From: Closterium sp. Naga37s-1
Lineage: Eukaryota > Streptophyta > Zygnematophyceae > Desmidiales > Closteriaceae
Direction: 5' to 3'
Length of the DNA stretch: 64,000 nt
NCBI GenBank assembly: GCA_947471745.1
Contig: CANJKZ010000777.1
Coordinates: forward strand, 1 to 64,000
Below the pieces are notes generated by a model. That model saw only the letters and a list, made by a program, of their open reading frames with translations, was not told the DNA's origin and ran no database searches. Both the position numbers and the translations under genes were made by a program. Positions 37,539-50,880 of the stretch are shown here, in pieces. Each line of letters opens with the position of its first letter. Positions within the stretch are counted from its first letter, which is position 1.

Positions 37539-40500
37539 GTGCAAAATTGCAAGAACAAGGGCCTAGCGTGTGCAAAATTTCAAGAACAGGGGCCTAGCAT
37601 GTGCAAAATAGCAAGAACAGGGGCCAAGCGTGTGCAAAATATCAAGAACAAGGTCCTAGCACGTGCAAAAATTCAAGAACAGTGGCCTAGCGAGTGCAAA
37701 ATTGCAAGAACAAGGGCCTAGCGTGTGCAAAATTGCAAGAACAGGGGCCTAGCGTATCCAAATTGCAAGAACAAGGGCCTGGCATGTGCAAAATTGCAAG
37801 AACAAGGGCCTAGCGTGTGCAAAATTGCAAGAACAAGGGCCTAGCGTGTGCAAAATAGCAAGAAGAAGGGCCTAGCGTGTGCAAAATTGCAAGAACAAGG
37901 GCCTAGCATGTGCAAAATTGCAAGAACAAGTGCCTAGCGTGTTCAAAACGTCAAGAACAAGGGCCTAGGGTGTGCAAAATTGCAAGAACAGGGGCCAATC
38001 GTGTGCAAAATTGCAAGAACAAGGGCCTAGCACGTGCAAAATTGCAAGAACAAGTGCCTAGCATGTGCAAAATTGCAAGAACAAGGGCCTAGCGTGTTCA
38101 AAATTGCAAGAACAAGGGCCTACCGTGTGCAAAATTGCAAGAACAAGGGCCTAGCGTGTGCAAAATTGCAAGAACAAGGTTCTAGCGTGTGCAAAATTGC
38201 AAGAACAAGGGCCTAGCGTGTGCAAAATAGCAAGAACAAGGGCCTAGTGTGCAAAATTGCAAGAACAAGGGCCTAGCAAGTGCAAAATTGCAAGAACAAT
38301 GGCCTAGCGTGTGCAAAATTGCAAGAACAAGGGCCTATCGTGTGCAAAATTGCAAGAACAAGGGCCTATCGTGTGCAAAATAGCAAGAACAAGGGCCTAG
38401 CGTGTGCAAAATAGCAATAACAAGGGACTAGCGTGTGCAAAATTGCAAGAACAAGGGCCTAGCGTGTACAAAATTTCAAGAACAAGGGCCTAGCGTGTGC
38501 AAAATTGCAAGAACAAGGGCCTAGCGAGTGCAAAATTGCAAGAACAAGGGCCTAGCATGTGCAAAATTGCAAGAACAAGGGCCTAGCGAGTGCAAAATTG
38601 CAAGAACAAGGGCCTAGCGTGTGCAAAATTGCAAGAACTAGGGCCTAGCGTGTGCAAAATAGCAAGAACAAGGGCCTAGCGTGTGCAAAATTGCAAGAAC
38701 AAGGGCCTAGCGAGTGCAAAATTGCAAGAACAAGGGCCTACAGTGTGCAAAATAGCAAGAACAAGGGCCTAGCGTGTGCAAAATTGCAAGAACAGGGGCC
38801 AAGCGTGTGCAAAATTGCAAGAACAAGGGCCTAGCACGTGCAAAATTGCAAGAACAAGTGCCTAGCATGTGCAAAATTGCAAGAACAAGGGCCTAGCGTG
38901 TTCAAAATTGCAAGAACAAGGGCCTAGCGTGTGCAAAATTGCAAGAACAAGGGCCTAGCGTGTGCAAAATAGCAAGAATAAAGGCCTAGCGTGTGCAAAA
39001 TTGCAAGAACAAGGGCCTGGCATGTGCAAAATTGCAAGAACAAGGGCCTAGCTTGTTCAAAATTGCAAGAACAAGGGCCTAGCGTGTGCAAAATTGCAAG
39101 AACAAATGTCTCATGTGTGCAAAATAGCAAGAACAAGGGCCTAGCGTGTGCAAAATAGCAAGAACAAGGGCCTAGCGTGTGCAAAATTGCAAGAACAAGG
39201 GCCTAGCGTGTGCAAAATTTCAAGAACAAGGGCCTAGCGTGTGCAAAATTGCAAGAACAAGGGCCTAGCGAGTGCAAAATTGCAAGAACAAGGGCCTAGC
39301 GTGTGCAAAATTGCAAGAACAAGGGCCTAGCGAGTGCAAAATTGCAAGAACAAGGGCCTAGCGTGTGCAAAATTGCAAGAACTAGGGCCTAGCGTGTGCA
39401 AAATTGCAAGAACAAGGGCCTAGCGAGTGCAAAATTGCAAGAACAAGGGCCTACCGTGTGCAAAATAGCAAGAACAAGGGCCTAGCGTGTGCAAACTAGC
39501 AAGAACAAGGGCCTAGCGTGTGCAAAATTGCAAGAACAAGGGCCTAGCGTGTGCAAAATTTCAAGAACAAGGGCCTAGCGTGTGCAAAATTGCAAGAACA
39601 AGGGCCTAGCGTGTGCAAAATTGCAAGAACAAGGGCCTAGCGTGTGCAAAATTGCAAGAACAAGGGCCTAGCGTGTGCAAAATAGCAAGAACAAGGGCCT
39701 AGCGAGTGCAAAATTGCAACAACAAGGGCCTAGCAAGTGCAAAATTGCAAGTACAAGGGCCTAGCGAGTGCAAAATTGCAAGAACAAGGGACTAGCGTGT
39801 GCAACATTTCAAGTTTTAGGGCCTAGCGTGTGCAAAATAGCAAGAACAAGGGCCTAGCGTGTGCAAAATAGCAAGAACAAGTGCCTAGCGAGTGCAAAAT
39901 TGCAAGGACAAGGGCCTAGCGTGTGCAAAATTTCAAGAACAGTGGCCTATCGAGTGCAAAATTGCAACAACAAAGGCCTAGCGTGTGCAAAATTGCAAGA
40001 ACAAGGGCCTATTGTGTGCAAAATTGCAAGAACAAGTGCCTAGCGAGTGCAAAATTGCAAGGACAAGGGCCTAGCGTGTGCAAAATAGCAAGAACAAGGG
40101 CCTAGCGAGTGCAAAATTGCAAGAACAAGGGCCCAGTGAGTGCAAAATAGCAATAACAAGGGCCTAGCGTGTGCAAAATAGCAAGAACTAGGGCCTAGCG
40201 TGTGCAAAATTGCAAGAACAAGGGCCTAGCGAGTGCAAAATTGCAAGAACAAGGGCCTAGCGTGTGCAAAATTGCAAGAACAAGGGCCTTGTGCGTGCAA
40301 AATTGCAAGAACAAGGGTCTAGCATGTGCAAAATTGCAAGAACAAGGGCCTACCATGTTCAAAATAGCAAGAACAAGGGCCTAGCGTGTGCAAAATAGCA
40401 AGAACATGGGCATAGCGCGTGCAAAATTTCAAGAACAAGGGCCTAGCTTGTGCAAAAATGCAATAACAAGGGCCTATCGTGTGCAAAATTGCAAGAACAA

Positions 40501-42690
40501 GGGCCTATCGTGTGCAAAATAGCAAGAACAAGGGCCTAGCATGTGCAAAATAGCAAGAACAAGGGCCTAACGTGTGCAAAATTTCAAGAACAAGGGCCTA
40601 TCGAGTGCAAAATTGCAAGAACAAGGCCCTAGCGTGTGCAAAATAGCAAGAACAAGGGCCTAGCGAGTGCAAAATTGCAAGAACATGTGCCTAGCGAGTG
40701 CAAATTTGCAAGAACAAGGGCCTAGCGTGTGCAAAATAGCAAGAACAAGGGCCTAGTGAGTGCAAAATTGCAAGAACAAGAGCCTAGCGTGTGCAAAATT
40801 TCAAGAACACTGGCCTAGCGTGTGCAAAATAGCAAGAACTAGGGCCTAGCGTGTGCAACATTGCAAGAACAAGGGCCTAGCGAGTGCAAAATTGCAAGAA
40901 CAAGGGCCTAGCATGTGCAAAATTTCAAGAACAGGGGCCTAGCATGTGCAAAATAGCAAGAACAGGGGCCAAGCGTGTGCAAAATATCAAGAACAAGGTC
41001 CTAACACGTGCAAAAATTCAAGAACAGTGGCCTAGCGAGTGCAAAATTGCAAGAACAAGGGCCTAGCGTGTGCAAAATTGCAAGAACAGGGGCCTAGCGT
41101 ATGCAAAATTGCAAGAACAAGGGCCTGGCATGTGCAAAATTGCAAGAACAAGGGCCTAGCGTGTGCAAAATTGCAAGAACAAGGGCCTAGCGTGTGCAAA
41201 ATAGCAAGAAGAAGGGCCTAGCATGCGCAAAATTGCAAGAACAAGGGGCTAGCAGGTGCAAAATTGCAAGAACAAGTGCCTAGCGTGTTCAAAACGTCAA
41301 GAACAAGGGCCTAGCGTGTGTAAAATTGCAAGAACAGGGGCCAATCGTGTGCAAAATTGCAAGAACAAGGGCCTAGCACGTGCAAAATTGCAAGAACAAG
41401 TGCCTAGCATGTGCAAAATTGCAAGAACAAGGGCCTAGCGTGTTCAAAATTGCAAGAACAAGGGCCTACCGTGTGCAAAATTGCAAGAACAAGGGCCTAG
41501 CGTGTGCAAAATTGCAAGAACAAGGTTCTAGCGTGTGCAAAATTGCAAGAACAAGGGCCTAGCGTGTGCAAAATAGCAAGAACAAGGGCCTAGTGTGCAA
41601 AATTGCAAGAACAAGGGCCTAGCAAGTGCAAAATTGCAAGAACAATGGCCTAGCGTGTGCAAAATTGCAAGAACAAGGGCCTATCGTGTGCAAAATTGCA
41701 AGAACAAGGGCCTATCGTGTGCAAAATAGCAAGAACAAGGGCCTAGCGTGTGCAAAATAGCAAGAACAAGGGACTAGCGTGTGCAAAATTGCAAGAACAA
41801 GGGCCTAGCGTGTACAAAATTTCAAGAACAAGGGCCTAGCGTGTGCAAAATTGCAAGAACAAGGGCCTAGCGAGTGCAAAAATGCAAGAACAAGGGCCTA
41901 GCATGTGCAAAATTGCAAGAACAAGGGCCTAGCGAGTGCAAAATTGCAAGAACAAGGGCCTAGCGTGTGCAAAATTGCAAGAACTAGGGCCTAGCGTGTG
42001 CAAAATAGCAAGAACAAGGGCCTAGCGTGTGCAAAATTGCAAGAACAAGGGCCTAGCGAGTGCAAAATTGCAAGAACAAGGGCCTACAGTGTGCAAAATA
42101 GCAAGAACAAGGGCCTAGCGTGTGCAAAATTGCAAGAACAGGGGCCAAGCGTGTGCAAAATTGCAAGAACAAGGGCCTAGCACGTGCAAAATTGCAAGAA
42201 CAAGTGCCTAGCATGTGCAAAATTGCAAGAACAAGGGCCTAGCGTGTTCAAAATTGCAAGAACAAGGGCCTAGCGTGTGAAAAATTGCAAGAACAAGGGC
42301 CTAGCGTGTGCAAAATAGCAAGAATAAAGGCCTAGCGTGTGCAAAATTGCAAGAACAAGGGCCTGGCATGTGCAAAATTGCAAGAACAAGGGCCTAGCTT
42401 GTTCAAAATTGCAAGAACAAGGGCCTAGCGTGTGCAAAATTGCAAGAACAAATGTCTCATGTGTGCAAAATAGCAAGAACAAGGGCCTAGCGTGTGCAAA
42501 ATAGCAAGAACAAGGGCCTAGCGTGTGCAAAATTGCAAGAACAAGGGCCTAGCGTGTGCAAAATTTCAAGAACAAGGGCCTAGCGTGTGCAAAATTGCAA
42601 GAACAAGGGCCTAGCGAGTGCAAAATTGCAAGAACAAGGGCCTAGCGTGTGCAAAATTGCAAGAACAAGGGCCTAGCGTGTGCAAAATTG
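37539..42690. repeat. ~3.35-kb tandem block duplication (about 108 units)
   Basis: The block beginning at 37539 starts again at 40884, a spacing of 3345-3346 bp. Shared markers in order are AATATCAAGAACAAGGTCC, GGCATGTGC, GTTCAAAACGTC, GGCCAATCG, CTAGTGTGCAAAATTGC, GTACAAAATTTC, CTACAGTGTGC and AAATGTCTC. The second copy stays in step to about 42690. Confidence 0.75.
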
Positions 42691-45600
42691 CAAGAACTAG
42701 GGCCTAGCGTGTGCAAAATTGCAAGAACAAGGGCCTAGCGTGTGCAAAATTGCAAGAACTAGGGCCTAGCGTGTGCAAAATAGCAAGAACAAGGGCCTAG
42801 CGTGTGCAAAATTGCAAGAACAGGGGCCAAGCGTGTGCAAAATTGCAAGAACAAGGGCCTAGCACGTGCAAAATTGCAAGAACAAGGGCCTAGCGTGTGC
42901 AAAATTGCAAGAACAAGGGCCTTGCGCGTGCAAAATTGCAAGAACAAGGGTCTAGCATGTGCAAAATTGCAAGAACAAGGGCCTAGCAGGTTCAAAATTG
43001 CAAGAACAAGGGCCTACCATGTGCAAAATAGCAAGAACAAGGGCCTAGCGTGTGCAAAATAGCAAGAACATGGGCATAGCGCGTGCAAAATTTCAAGAAC
43101 AAGGGCCTAGCTTGTGCAAAATTGCAATAACAAGGGCCTATCGTGTGCAAAATTGCAAGAACAAGGGCCTATCGTGTGCAAAATAGCAAGAACAAGGGCC
43201 TAGCATGTGCAAAATAGCAAGAACAAGGGCCTAACGTGTGCAAAATTTCAAGAACAAGGGCCTATCGTGTGCAAAATTGCAAGAACAAGGGCCTAGCGTG
43301 TGCAAAATAGCAAGAACAAGGGCCTAGCGAGTGCAAAATTGCAAGAACATGTGCCTAGCGAGTGCAAATTTGCAAGAACAAGGGCCTAGCGTGTGCAAAA
43401 TAGCAAGAACAAGGGCCTAGTGAGTGCAAAATTGCAAGAACAAGAGCCTAGCGTGTGCAAAATTTCAAGAACACTGGCCTAGCGTGTGCAAAATAGCAAG
43501 AACTAGGGCCTAGCGTGTGCAACATTGCAAGAACAAGGGCCTAGCGAGTGCAAAATTGCAAGAACTAGGGCCTAGCATGTGCAAAATTTCAAGAACAGGG
43601 GCCTAGCATGTGCAAAATAGCAAGAACAGGGGCCAAGCGTGTGCAAAATATCAAGAACAAGGTCCTAGCACGTGCAAAAAATCAAGAACAGTGGCCTAGC
43701 GTGTGCAAAATTGCAAGAACAAGTGCCTAGCGAGTGCAAAATTGCAAGGACAAGGGCCTAGCGTGTGCAAAATAGCAAGAACAAGGGCCTAGCGAGTGCA
43801 AAATTGCAAGAACAAGGGCCCAGTGAGTGCAAAATAGCAAGAACAAGGGCCTAGCGTGTGCAAAATAGCAAGAATTAGGGCCTAGCGTGTGCAAAATTGC
43901 AAGAACAAGGGCCTAGCGAGTGCAAAATTGCAAGAACAAGGGCCTAGCGTGTGCAAAATTGCAAGAACAAGGGCCTAGTGCGTGCAAAATTGCAAGAACA
44001 AGGGTCTAGCATGTGCAAAATTGCAAGAACAAGGGCCTAGCAGGTTCAAAATTGCAAGAACAAGGGCCTACCGTGTGCAAAATAGCAAGAACAAGGGCCT
44101 AGCGTGTGCAAAATAGCAAGAACATGGGCATAGCGCGTGCAAAATTTCAAGAACAAGGGCCTAGCTTGTGCAAAATTGCAATAACAAGGGCCTATCGTGT
44201 GCAAAATTGCAAGAACAAGGGCCTATCGTGTGCAAAATAGCAAGAACAAGGGCCTAGCATGTGCAAAATAGCAAGAACAAGGGCCTAACGTGTGCAAAAT
44301 TTCAAGAACAAGGGCCTATCGTGTGCAAAATTGCAAGAACAAGGGCCTAGCGTGTGCAAAATAGCAAGAACAAGGGCCTAGCGAGTGCAAAATTGCAAGA
44401 ACATGTGCCTAGCGAGTGCAAATTTGCAAGAAAAAGGGCCTAGCGTGTGCAAAATAGCAAGAACAAGGGCCTAGTGAGTGCAAAATTGCAAGAACAAGAG
44501 CCTAGCGTGTGCAAAATTTCAAGAACACTGGCCTAGCGTGTGCAAAATAGCAAGAACTAGGGCCTAGCGTGTGCAACATTGCAAGAACAAGGGCCTAGCG
44601 AGTGCAAAATTGCAAGAACAAGGGCCTAGCGTGTGCAAAATTTCAAGAACAGGGGCCTAGCATGTGCAAAATAGCAAGAACAGGGGCCAAGCGTGTGCAA
44701 AATAACAAGAACAAGGTCCTAGCACGTGCAAAAATTCAAGAACAGTGGCCTAGCGAGTGCAAAATTGCAAGAACAAGGGCCTAGCGTGTGCAAAATTGCA
44801 AGAACAGGGGCCTAGCGTGTGCAAAATTGCAAGAACAAGGGCCTGGCATGTGCAAAATTGCAAGAACAAGGGCCTAGCGTGTGCAAAATTGCAAGAACAA
44901 GGGCCTAGCGTGTGCAAAATAGCAAGAAGAAGGGCCTAGCGTGTGCAAAATTGCAAGAACAAGGGCCTAGCATGTGCAAAATTGCAAGAACAAGTGCCTA
45001 GCGTGTGCAAAACGTCAAGAACAAGGGCCTAGCGTGTGCAAAATTGCAAGAACAGGGGCCAAGCGTGTGCAAAATTGCAAGAACAAGGGCCTAGCACGTG
45101 CAAAATTGCAAGAACAAGTGCCTAGCATGTGCAAAATTGCAAGAAATAGGGCCTAGCGTGTTCAAAATTGCAAGAACAAGGGCCTACCGTGTGCAAAATT
45201 GCAAGAACAAGGGCCTAGCGTGTGCAATGCAAGAACAAGGTTCTAGCATGTGCAAAATTGCAAGAACAAGGGCTTAGTGTGCAAAATTGCAAGAACAAGG
45301 GCCTAGCAAGTGCAAAATTGCAAGAACAATGGCCTAGCGTGTGCAAAATTGCAAGAACAAGGGCCTATCGTGTGCAAAATTGCAAGAACAAGGGGCTATC
45401 GTGTGCAAAATAGCAAGAACAAGGGCCTAGCGTGTGCAAAATAGCAAGAACAAGGGACTAGCGTGTGCAAAATTGCAAGAACAAGGGCCTAGCGTGTACA
45501 AAATTTCAAGAACAAGGGCCTAGCGTGTGCAAAATTGCAAGAACAAGGGCCTAGCGAGTGCAAAATTGCAAGAACAAGGGCCTAGCGAGTGCAAAATTGC

Positions 45601-48600
45601 AAGAACAAGGGCCTAGCATGTGCAAAATTGCAAGAACTAGGGCCTAGCGTGTGCAAAATTGCAAGAACAAGGGCCTAGCGAGTGCAAAATTGCAAGAACA
45701 AGGGCCTACAGTGTGCAAAATAGCAAGAACAAGGGCCTAGCGTGTGCAAAATTGCAAGAACAGGGGCCAAGCGTGTGCAAAATTGCAAGAACAAGGGCCT
45801 AGCATGTGCAAAATTGCAAGAACAAGTGCCTAGCATGTGCAAAATTGCAAGAACAAGGGCCTAGCGTGTGCAAAATTGCAAGAACAAGGGCCTAGCGTGT
45901 GCAAAATTGCAAGATTAAGGGCCTAGCGTGTGCAAAATAGCAAGAACAAAGGCCTAGCGTGTGCAAAATTGCAAGAACAAGGGCCTGGCATGTGCAAAAT
46001 TGCAAGAACAAGGGCCTAGCTTGTTCAAAATTGCAAGAACAAGGGCCTAGCGTGTGCAAAATTGCAAGAACAAATGTCTCGTGTGTGCAAAATTGCAAGA
46101 ACAAGGGCCTAGCGTGTGCAAAATTGCAAGAACAAGTGCCTAGCGTGTGCAAAACGTCAAGAACAAGGGCCTAGCGTGTGCAAAATTGCAAGAACAGGGG
46201 CCAAGCGTGTGCAAAATTGCAAGAACAAGGGCCTAGCACGTGCAAAATTGCAAGAACAAGTGCCTAGCATGTGCAAAATTGCAAGAACAAGGGCCTAGCG
46301 TGTTCAAAATTGCAAGAACAAGGGCCTAGCGTGTGCAAAATTGCAAGAACAAGGGCCTAGCGTGTGCAAAATAGCAAGAATAAAGGCCTAGCGTGTGCAA
46401 AATTGCAAGAACAAGGGCCTGGCATGTGCAAAATTGCAAGAACAAGGGCCTAGCTTGTTCAAAATTGCAAGAACAAGGGCCTAGCGTGTGCAAAATTGCA
46501 AGAACAAATGTCTCATGTGTGCAAAATAGCAAGAACAAGGGCCTAGCGTGTGCAAAATAGCAAGAACAAGGGCCTAGCGTGTGCAAAATTGCAAGAACAA
46601 GGGCCTAGCGTGTGCAAAATTTCAAGAACAAGGGCCTAGCGTGTGCAAAATTGCAAGAACAAGGGCCTAGCGAGTGCAAAATTGCAAGAACAAGGGCCTA
46701 GCGTGTGCAAAATTGCAAGAACAAGGGCCTAGCGAGTGCAAAATTGCAAGAACAAGGGCCTAGCATGTGCAAAATTGCAAGAACAAGGGCCTAGCGAGTG
46801 CAAAATTGCAAGAACAAGGGCCTAGCGTGTGCAAAATTGCAAGAACTAGGGCCTAGCGTGTGCAAAATAGCAAGAACAAGGGCCTAGCGTGTGCAAAATT
46901 GCAAGAACAAGGGCCTAGCGAGTGCAAAATTGCAAGAACAAGGGCCTACAGTGTGCAAAATAGCAAGAACAAGGGCCTAGCGTGTGCAAAATTGCAAGAA
47001 CAAGGGCCTAGCGAGTGCAAAATTGCAAGAACAAGGGCCTAGCGAGTGCAAAATTGCAAGAACAAGGGCCTAGCATGTGCAAAATTGCAAGAACTAGGGC
47101 CTAGCGTGTGCAAAATTGCAAGAACAAGGGCCTAGCGAGTGCAAAATTGCAAGAACAAGGGCCTACAGTGTGCAAAATAGCAAGAACAAGGGCCTAGCGT
47201 GTGCAAAATTGCAAGAACAAGGGCCTAGCGTGTGCAAAATTTCAAGAACAAGGGCCTAGCGTGTGCAAAATTGCAAGAACAAGGGCCTAGCGAGTGCAAA
47301 ATTGCAAGAACAAGGGCCTAGCGTGTGCAAAATTGCAAGAACAAGGGCCTAGCGAGTGCAAAATTGCAAGAACAAGGGCCTAGCGTGTGCAAAATTGCAA
47401 GAACTAGGGCCTAGCGTGTGCAAAATTGCAAGAACAAGGGCCTAGCGAGTGCAAAATTGCAAGAACAAGGGCCTACCGTGTGCAAAATAGCAAGAACAAG
47501 GGCCTAGCGTGTGCAAACTAGCAAGAACAAGGGCCTAGCGTGTGCAATATTTCAAGAACAAGGGCCTAGCGTGTGCAAAATTTCAAGAACAAGGGCCTAG
47601 CGTGTGCAAAATTGCAAGAACAAGGGCCTAGCGTGTGCAAAATTGCAAGAACAAGGGCCTAGCGTGTGCAAAATTGCAAGAACAAGGGCCTAGCGTGTGC
47701 AAAATAGCAAGAACAAGGGCCTAGCGAGTGCAAAATTGCAACAACAAGGGCCTAGCAAGTGCAAAATTGCAAGTACAAGGGCCTAGCGAGTGCAAAATTG
47801 CAAGAACAAGGGACTAGCGTGTGCAACATTTCAAGTTTTAGGGCCTAGCGTGTGCAAAATAGCAAGAACAAGGGCCTAGCGTGTGCAAAATAGCAAGAAC
47901 AAGTGCCTAGCGAGTGCAAAATTGCAAGGACAAGGGCCTAGCGTGTGCAAAATTTCAAGAACAGTGGCCTATCGAGTGCAAAATTGCAACAACAAAGGCC
48001 TAGCGTGTGCAAAATTGCAAGAACAAGGGCCTATTGTGTGCAAAATTGCAAGAACAAGTGCCTAGCGAGTGCAAAATTGCAAGGACAAGGGCCTAGCGTG
48101 TGCAAAATAGCAAGAACAAGGGCCTAGCGAGTGCAAAATTGCAAGAACAAGGGCCCAGTGAGTGCAAAATAGCAATAACAAGGGCCTAGCGTGTGCAAAA
48201 TAGCAAGAACTAGGGCCTAGCGTGTGCAAAATTGCAAGAACAAGGGCCTAGCGAGTGCAAAATTGCAAGAACAAGGGCCTAGCGTGTGCAAAATTGCAAG
48301 AACAAGGGCCTTGCGCGTGCAAAATTGCAAGAACAAGGGTCTAGCATGTGCAAAATTGCAAGAACAAGGGCCTAGCAGGTTCAAAATTGCAAGAACAAGG
48401 GCCTACCATGTTCAAAATAGCAAGAACAAGGGCCTAGCGTGTGCAAAATAGCAAGAACATGGGCATAGCGCGTGCAAAATTTCAAGAACAAGGGCCTAGC
48501 TTGTGCAAAAATGCAATAACAAGGGCCTATCGTGTGCAAAATTGCAAGAACAAGGGTCTATCGTGTGCAAAATAGCAAGAACAAGGGCCTAGCATGTGCA

Positions 48601-50880
48601 AAATAGCAAGAACAAGGGCCTAACGTGTGCAAAATTTCAAGAACAAGGGCCTATCGAGTGCAAAATTGCAAGAACAAGGGCCTAGCGTGTGCAAAATAGC
48701 AAGAACAAGGGCCTAGCGAGTGCAAAATTGCAAGAACATGTGCCTAGCGAGTGCAAATTTGCAAGAACAAGGGCCTAGCGTGTGCAAAATAGCAAGAACA
48801 AGGGCCTAGTGAGTGCAAAATTGCAAGAACAAGAGCCTAGCGTGTGCAAAATTTCAAGAACACTGGCCTAGCGTGTGCAAAATAGCAAGAACTAGGGCCT
48901 AGCGTGTGCAACATTGCAAGAACAAGGGCCTAGCGAGTGCAAAATTGCAAGAACAAGGGCCTAGCGTGTGCAAAATTTCAAGAACAGGGGCCTAGCATGT
49001 GCAAAATAGCAAGAACAGGGGCCAAGCGTGTGCAAAATATCAAGAACAAGGTCCTAGCACGTGCAAAAAATCAAGAACAGTGGCCTAGCGAGTGCAAAAT
49101 TGCAAGAACAAGGGCCTAGCGTGTGCAAAATTGCAAGAACAGGGGCCTAGCGTATGCAAAATTGCAAGAACAAGGGCCTGGCATGTGCAAAATTGCAAGA
49201 ACAAGGGCCTAGCGTGTGCAAAATTGCAAGAACAAGGGCCTAGCGTGTGCAAAATAGCAAGAAGAAGGGCCTAGCGTGTGCAAAATTGCAAGAACAAGGG
49301 GCTAGCAGGTGCAAAATTGCAAGAACAAGTGCCTAGCGTGTTCAAAACGTCAAGAACAAGGGCCTAGCGTGTGTAAAATTGCAAGAACAGGGGCCAATCG
49401 TGTGCAAAATTGCAAGAACAAGGGCCTAGCACGTGCAAAATTGCAAGAACAAGTGCCTAGCATGTGCAAAATTGCAAGAACAAGGGCCTTGCGTGTTCAA
49501 AATTGCAAGAACAAGGGCCTACCGTGTGCAAAATTGCAAGAACAAGGGCCTAGCGTGTGCAAAATTGCAAGAACAAGGTTCTAGCGTGTGCAAAATTGCA
49601 AGAACAAGGGCCTAGCGTGTGCAAAATAGCAAGAACAAGGGCCTAGTGTGCAAAATTGCAAGAACAAGGGCCTAGCAAGTGCAAAATTGCAAGAACAATG
49701 GCCTAGCGTGTGCAAAATTGCAAGAACAAGGGCCTATCGTGTGCAAAATTGCAAGAACAAGGGCCTATCGTGTGCAAAATAGCAAGAACAAGGGCCTAGC
49801 GTGTGCAAAATAGCAAGAACAAGGGACTAGCGTGTGCAAAATTGCAAGAACAAGGGCCTAGCGTGTACAAAATTTCAAGAACAAGGGCCTAGCGTGTGCA
49901 AAATTGCAAGAACAAGGGCCTAGCGAGTGCAAAAATGCAAGAACAAGGGCCTAGCATGTGCAAAATTGCAAGAACAAGGGCCTAGCGAGTGCAAAATTGC
50001 AAGAACAAGGGCCTAGCGTGTGCAAAATTGCAAGAACTAGGGCCTAGCGTGTGCAAAATAGCAAGAACAAGGGCCTAGCGTGTGCAAAATTGCAAGAACA
50101 AGGGCCTAGCGAGTGCAAAATTGCAAGAACAAGGGCCTACAGTGTGCAAAATAGCAAGAACAAGGGCCTAGCGTGTGCAAAATTGCAAGAACAGGGGCCA
50201 AGCGTGTGCAAAATTGCAAGAACAAGGGCCTAGCACGTGCAAAATTGCAAGAACAAGTGCCTAGCATGTGCAAAATTGCAAGAACAAGGGCCTAGCGTGT
50301 TCAAAATTGCAAGAACAAGGGCCTAGCGTGTGAAAAATTGCAAGAACAAGGGCCTAGCGTGTGCAAAATAGCAAGAATAAAGGCCTAGCGTGTGCAAAAT
50401 TGCAAGAACAAGGGCCTGGCATGTGCAAAATTGCAAGAACAAGGGCCTAGCTTGTTCAAAATTGCAAGAACAAGGGCCTAGCGTGTGCAAAATTGCAAGA
50501 ACAAATGTCTCATGTGTGCAAAATAGCAAGAACAAGGGCCTAGCGTGTGCAAAATAGCAAGAACAAGGGCCTAGCGTGTGCAAAATTGCAAGAACAAGGG
50601 CCTAGCGTGTGCAAAATTTCAAGAACAAGGGCCTAGCGTGTGCAAAATTGCAAGAACAAGGGCCTAGCGAGTGCAAAATTGCAAGAACAAGGGCCTAGCG
50701 TGTGCAAAATTGCAAGAACAAGGGCCTAGCGAGTGCAAAATTGCAAGAACAAGGGCCTAGCGTGTGCAAAATTGCAAGAACTAGGGCCTAGCGTGTGCAA
50801 AATTGCAAGAACAAGGGCCTAGCGTGTGCAAAATTGCAAGAACTAGGGCCTAGCGTGTGCAAAATAGCAAGAACAAGGGC
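39690..50880. repeat. ~8.05-kb spaced block duplication
   Basis: Units at about 39690-42750 recur at about 47712-50830, with the spacing drifting from 8022 to 8053 and then 8084 bp as single units are gained. The rare unit GCGTGTGAAAAATTGC at about 42275 is repeated at about 50329 and 54293 but is absent at 38924. This shows that the 50-kb copy descends from the 42-kb copy and not from the one before it. Confidence 0.7.
43700..46600. repeat. Block shared with 31150-34070
   Basis: This ~2.9-kb stretch matches the stretch around 31150-34070, at a spacing of 12546 and then 12515 bp. It includes the short unit GTGTGCAATGCAAGAAC (about 32677 and 45223), the GGTTCTAGC unit next to it and the 14-unit duplicated pair. 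It is flanked by blocks of different descent, so the order of blocks has been shuffled as well as copied. Confidence 0.7.

Larger units (their letters stand above)
18831..37741. repeat. ~8.66-kb tandem block duplication (about 279 units)
   Basis: The block 18831-27489 is followed directly by a second copy at 27490-37741. The spacing between matching units is 8659 bp at the start, 8938 bp from about 19450 to 23080, and 10266 bp from about 23080 to 27475. The two steps mean that the second copy has 279 bp (9 units, near 27930-28210) and about 1328 bp (near 32020-33346) that the first copy lacks. Odd units such as GTGTGTCTGC, CAAGATTTAGGG and AAATGTCTC are shared in the same order. The match ends near 37741, where a unit reads GCGTATCCAAATTGC. 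Confidence 0.8.
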
